Source of the DNA: Papio anubis
Taxonomy: Eukaryota > Chordata > Mammalia > Primates > Cercopithecidae
NCBI RefSeq assembly: GCF_008728515.1
Contig: NC_044976.1
Location: 210,987,467-211,051,466 of the forward strand
Reading direction: 5' to 3'
DNA length: 64,000 bases
This document shows, piece after piece, positions 60,046 to 64,000 of this stretch. The position numbers and the translations under genes were made by a program. The notes under the pieces are model-generated. The model ran no database searches. It was not told the origin of the DNA and saw only the letters and a list, made by a program, of their open reading frames with translations. The first letter of the stretch is position 1, and every line of letters begins with the position of its first letter.

Positions 60046-61384
60046 ATAAGCAAAATATTTCAATTTGTAATCAATACAAAATTATTGAGATATTTTATAT
60101 TTTTCTCATACAAAGTCTTGGAAATCTAATGAATGTTACACTTACATCTCAGTATAAACTAGCTACATTTCAAGAGCTCAAGAGACACATGTGACTAGTA
60201 GTTATCATATCAGACAGCATGGCCCTAGAGAAACTCTGTGCCTTGGGCAGGAAGAAATGTGTATAAATATATACTCTGAAGCATTATATTATACTGAAAA
60301 ACAGGAAATGGACCTCCATCAAACGGGAGAAATGTGTAAATAAACCATGAACAAAAGGATGGAAGCATTGCTTGGATTCACCTTAAATTCATGTTGGTGA
60401 CCTCTGGGAGGAAGGAGGTAAAACGGAACGGAGGAAATACATAGGTGTGAATTTTATCTGCAATATTTTAATTCTTTAGATTAAAACAAATACAGAAATA
60501 TTAGTCTTTGCTCAATGGGTAGAAGATACATGGACTCTTACTGTATTATTCTTTGTATTTTTCTGTATTTAAAAGCTTTTAAGAAAATTACAAAATAAAA
60601 TTCACTGAGGATATGGAGGTGCAAGTAGTAGACAATCAGAAGACTGGCTCTTTGAAGAAAGAATAGTCGTAAGTCAAGGGACAACTGGGGATGGTGGCTT
60701 GGTTTGTCAACTGATGGGAATGATCCAGAAAGGAGAGTTAAGGCTGTGAACGAGAGGTGACAGCTAAAGTTTTATACTCCCTGCACATCTGTGTGACAAA
60801 TGTGAGTTCAATTTTGCAACCTCACGTTGGGAGAGTGTTGATGAAGCAGAGGGTTTTATAGAATGAGGGAGTAATGCTTCAAAAGCAGCAGTGATACTTA
60901 ATGAGTCACCTATTCCACTACCTGGCCCTGGGGCATACCTGGTGTTAAGGAAAACACAGCTGGGAGAGGTGGGAAAGTAGGGTTCTTGGGGGCAGCCAGG
61001 GTTAAGTTAAAGTAAGGAGGTAGAGAAATGTGCAAAGATGTGGAAGTTATAGGGGAGTGTACTGCTCATGAAGGGAGGATCCAGGGGGTGTACATTGGAA
61101 GCTCAGGATTGGAACAGATCAATAAATATAATGGGTCATAGAGAGATGTGAGCCCAGGCATGGCCAACTGGAGAGGTTTTCCCTTCTGGCATCAACTGAT
61201 TTTCGCAGGAATGTGAGGTACTACGGGATCAGTTCTGATCATCTTCTGGGGAGAGGCAGGGTAAAGAGTGTTTCCAGCGTGTAAGTCCTGAATGATTTGC
61301 TTGGTGGTATGTTGATTTCTGGAATATGTGCTCTCTCAGGACTTTTGAATTTCTTTCAATGTTTCACTCCTCTAACAGTGCTGT

Positions 61385-61620
61385 GGGAAGACAGAGTGAG
61401 ACATAGTGATCAAGGGCACTGGGTTTAGGTTCCATATCCTCTACTTTTTGTGTCACCTTGAACAAGTTAATCTCCTGGTGCTTTAATTTTCTAAATGTAA
61501 AATGGAGTGCTGATATATCTATCTACCTCACCGAGTTGAGAGAAAAATAAAGAGTTCATTAATATGCATAAAGCTCTTATCACAGTACCTAACACTAAGT
61601 GTTAGCTATGGACATTATAA
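61385..61620 (+). repeat. MIR SINE
   Basis: cactgggtttaggttccata..gtgtcaccttgaacaagtta..aaatgtaaaatggagtgctg is a clear MIR. Confidence 0.8.
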
Positions 61621-62574
61621 TCAGTGTAGCTATATATTTATATGCATTCATGATTATCTCCCTAGGTTAAATTCTTGACAATATAATTGTTAGGTAAGAA
61701 GGTGTGAAAAATTTTAATGCTTTCATGTAACTTGCCAAAATACTCACCAGAAGAGAAATTAAATCTCGTTACCATATCATCTGATACTTGTTTGATTCCC
61801 TCTTATTTATGTCACAATGCATGACAACCCACTACCCACTCAGGAATCGGTTACGATAGTCTTCTGTGTACCTACTGACCCACAATGCAGGAGTGCGGCC
61901 TGGGGATCCGCATTTTAAAGAGGTGCCCATTCAATTCATTAGCAGTCTTCAGTTTAAAACCATTGTTCTAGAATTTCATCAATTGATAAATCAACTGCTA
62001 AAACTTTGGTTTTACCCAGTCTCTTTGCAATGTTAACACTTTGGCCCACGCTCTTGCTGAAATTCCTCTTGGCTTCTATAACACTTCTCTCTTCTGCATC
62101 ATCTGCTATTTCCATACCGCATGCTTTTTCCCTTTAAGGAGCAAGTAAGTGGGTAATCTTATGTAACTGGCAAGTCCAAAGTGGCACTGGCTTTAAGCAT
62201 AGTGTCCAGTACAGAAATATGTGGGCCGCGTCATCTGGGGGCCTGAAGCAATGCCATCAGGGCTTTGGCTCTCTCCTCCCATCACTGGCTTAGTTTCTTT
62301 GTATTTGGACAGACTCCCTGGCAATCAAAGTACTGGCACACTCTGACTCAAATCCCTGAGCTTTCAGAAGCCCAGGAGGATTTTTTTTTTATGTCTATAC
62401 CTAGAAATCGTAAAAAAAAAAAAAAAAAGGACAATCTTTATGGCTCAGGACTAATCCAGGGGTGGGAGTTACTATGCCAAATCAGACAGGGTACCATGTT
62501 TGCATTACCAAGTCCACAGCTATTAATTTTCTTCTGATTTCTCTTCCATTTTTGCAGTACTCCCATTCAGTCAA

Positions 62575-63560
62575 TCACTAAGTCAGGCTAATTTATCTCA
62601 ACAGTTCTCAAATCTGTCCTTTGCTGTCCTGACTACTATTGCCCTAATTCAGACTCTCACCATCTCTTGTCAAACTATTTTAATAGCCTTCTGTCAGATC
62701 ACCCTTCTCCATTCTTGCCTCTCCTTGATTCGTCTTCCATACAGACGCAAAGAAAAGCAAATGCAATCTGTTTCCTTATTTAATACCATTAGGTGCTTCT
62801 CCACTAGGATAAAGTAGTCAGAATTCCTTAGAATGGCATACAAAGCCCTCCAAGATCTTCCAGAGCTATCTACTGATGACCCTGTATGACCAAAACTAAT
62901 CCATTTGCTTTTCCTCAAACCCTGTTTCCAGTTAAACGAATTACATACATTCAGATACCAAAGCTGAAATTTTAGACATTCTCGATTCCTTTCCCTCTCT
63001 ACCTAACTTGTAGACATTTTCTAGATCCTGTATTTCTGTCTTTAAATTGTTCTCTGCCTCTTTCATTCCCTTCGTTCTGCCCTCTCCAGGCCTTATTACA
63101 TTCTTCCTCGTTGCCAGTCACTTGCCTCCAGTATCCACACCTTTCTCCCAGCCTCCTCTCCCCTGTCACCAGGCTAACCTTTGAAACATGTCTTATCAAG
63201 AAAAACCTTCCATAGTACCTCATCCACTGAATAAAAGTCCTCAAATCTTAGCAAGTTATTCAAGGTTACAGACACTGTGGACCCTCTTCGACCCGTCCTA
63301 CCTCTCCACGCCAGGCCAGGCACTCCACGCTCCCGACACTGTGGACCCTCTTCCACCTGTCGTGCCTCCCCATGCCAGGTCCGGCACTCCATGCTCCTGC
63401 CATGCAGACTGTGTCCTCAATGCCTCCATGCCTGTTTCTGCTATTCTTCCTACACGGAGTGTTGTTCCTCGTATCAGCCCACGGAAATCCTTCTCAACCA
63501 CCAGGGCTAAGCAGAAACACCTTTTCTTTTTTGAAGCATTCCTAGATTTTCCTAGTAGGA
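62575..63560 (+). repeat. L2 LINE 3' region
   Basis: The stretch aggataaagtagtcagaatt, ccttagaatggcatacaaag, ccctccaagatcttccagag is characteristic of L2 in + orientation. The similarity weakens after 63000. Confidence 0.6.
63271..63398 (+). repeat. Tandem duplication, 64-bp unit x2
   Basis: gacactgtggaccctcttc begins at 63271 and at 63335. Both copies run on to gcactcca(c/t)gctcc, with about ten substitutions and no indel. Confidence 0.92.
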
Positions 63561-63879
63561 CTACTCTGTTTATATACTGTAGAAATGATCACAGCCTGAT
63601 TAATATAGTGGTTAATTGTGCATCAATGTCAGGCCCAATAGCTTGAGCGTTTCAGTACTCACAGATTCTAACTTTCAGAGAGTTACTGAGCCTTATTTCT
63701 CATCTACATATGGAAACGTTAATACCTACCTCACAGAGTTGCTTTAAAAATGGAGACAAAATGTGTGAAGAAATCAGCACAGTTCCTGGCACATAAACAG
63801 TTACTAGTGTTCCTGGACTTCACCAGACACCTCCAAAGGCACCACATCACATCTCAGTATAGCATGTGCACTAAGCTTA

Positions 63880-64000
63880 GGGGTGATGGAATCAAACTGC
63901 CTGGGTTTGAAGCCCACTTCTACCACTTACCAGCTGTGTGATCTTGGTCAAGCTCTTGGTCTTCACATTGTTTACCCGTCTGCAAAATGGGGATAATAAA
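63880..64000 (+). repeat. MIR SINE, running off the right edge
   Basis: The stretch ctgggtttgaagcccacttc, taccacttaccagctgtgtg, atcttggtcaagctcttgg, tgcaaaatggggataataa is a well-preserved MIR. Confidence 0.85.

Larger units (their letters stand above)
32195..64000 (-). other. OPN3: OPN3 gene (encephalopsin), exons 2-4 and part of intron 1
   Basis: OPN3 is a non-visual opsin, a seven-transmembrane G-protein-coupled receptor that binds retinal. Three - strand exons with correct borders and phases encode about 277 residues, corresponding to human residues 126-402. They cover the ERY motif of TM3, TM4-TM7 with the retinal-binding Lys299 and NPVIY, and the C-terminal tail. Exon 1 (TM1-TM3) lies right of the window. 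CHML, known to sit in intron 1 in human, is not seen and probably also lies to the right. The 3' end near 32195 is inferred from a poly(A) signal. The three exons look identical to human as far as I recall, in contrast to the changing KMO tail. Confidence 0.94.
44353..64000 (-). other. OPN3: OPN3 intron 1, part inside window
   Basis: It holds Alus at 44537, 46021, 46969 and 53366, MIRs at 50230, 52661, 56400, 61390 and 63880, old LINE-like stretches, a MaLR-type LTR at 59690 and simple repeats. The stretches 48100-50100, 50600-51950, 53680-57600 and 58150-59690 contain nothing I can identify apart from listed items. Confidence 0.7.

Noticed and set aside
44353..64000. CHML and OPN3 exon 1 expected in the region
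   Set aside because: Neither a Rab-escort-protein frame nor OPN3 TM1-TM3 sequence or a CpG island appears before the right edge; they should lie further right.

Overview
This window is primate nuclear DNA, almost certainly from an Old World monkey. Spliced exons with GT/AG borders, dense Alu, L1, MIR and MaLR repeats, and coding exons that read clearly as KMO and OPN3 show that it matches human chromosome 1q43. The AluY copies carry intermediate-age changes typical of cercopithecid AluY lineages ('ggctcaagcctg', 'gacgggcgga', 'aaactag..ggacgaggtgg'). The KMO and OPN3 exon translations differ from human as expected for a monkey rather than an ape. Family-level placement is an inference.

Layout: positions 1 to about 31.4-32.5 kb hold the 3' half of KMO (kynurenine 3-monooxygenase) on the + strand. 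Nine coding exons are visible (233-398, 3160-3231, 4664-4785, 6674-6821, 25155-25212, 27742-27824, 29355-29456, 29548-29607, 31068-31184), coding for residues about 151-458 in human numbering. From about 32.2 kb to the right edge lies OPN3 (encephalopsin) on the - strand, with coding exons 2, 3 and 4 (44033-44352, 37117-37368, 33803-34066). Exon 1 lies beyond the window, as probably does the intron-embedded gene CHML. The genes converge tail to tail and their 3' UTRs probably overlap at about 32.2-32.5 kb.

The 18.3-kb KMO intron (6822-25154) is mostly mobile DNA. A MER2-like Tigger transposon (7051-7180 and 20708-21733) is split by about 13.5 kb of two antisense L1 elements, one of them carrying a MaLR LTR. 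Two minisatellites arose inside these transposons: a 90-bp unit x about 25 within L1 (16728-18983), and a 50-bp unit x about 17 within MER2 (20751-21617). To the right follow a twin-primed L1 with a nested L1 tail and an AluY.

Most notable observations: (1) the KMO reading frame ends at a TGA where human has Trp459, so the predicted protein lacks the last 28 residues, which are linked to mitochondrial targeting and activity; the former tail downstream is also frameshifted, and the last exon is rich in substitutions. (2) The 90-bp array carries an indel-dominated divergence pattern that looks like unpolished long-read gap filling, while the neighbouring 50-bp array varies only by substitutions. 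(3) A MADE1-like palindrome in OPN3 intron 2 has as its loop an inverted copy of sequence about 0.8 kb away, suggesting a template-switch event. (4) A diverged direct duplication sits in the KMO intron at 26.4/27.3 kb. No novel protein-coding system, CRISPR array or prokaryotic feature is present.
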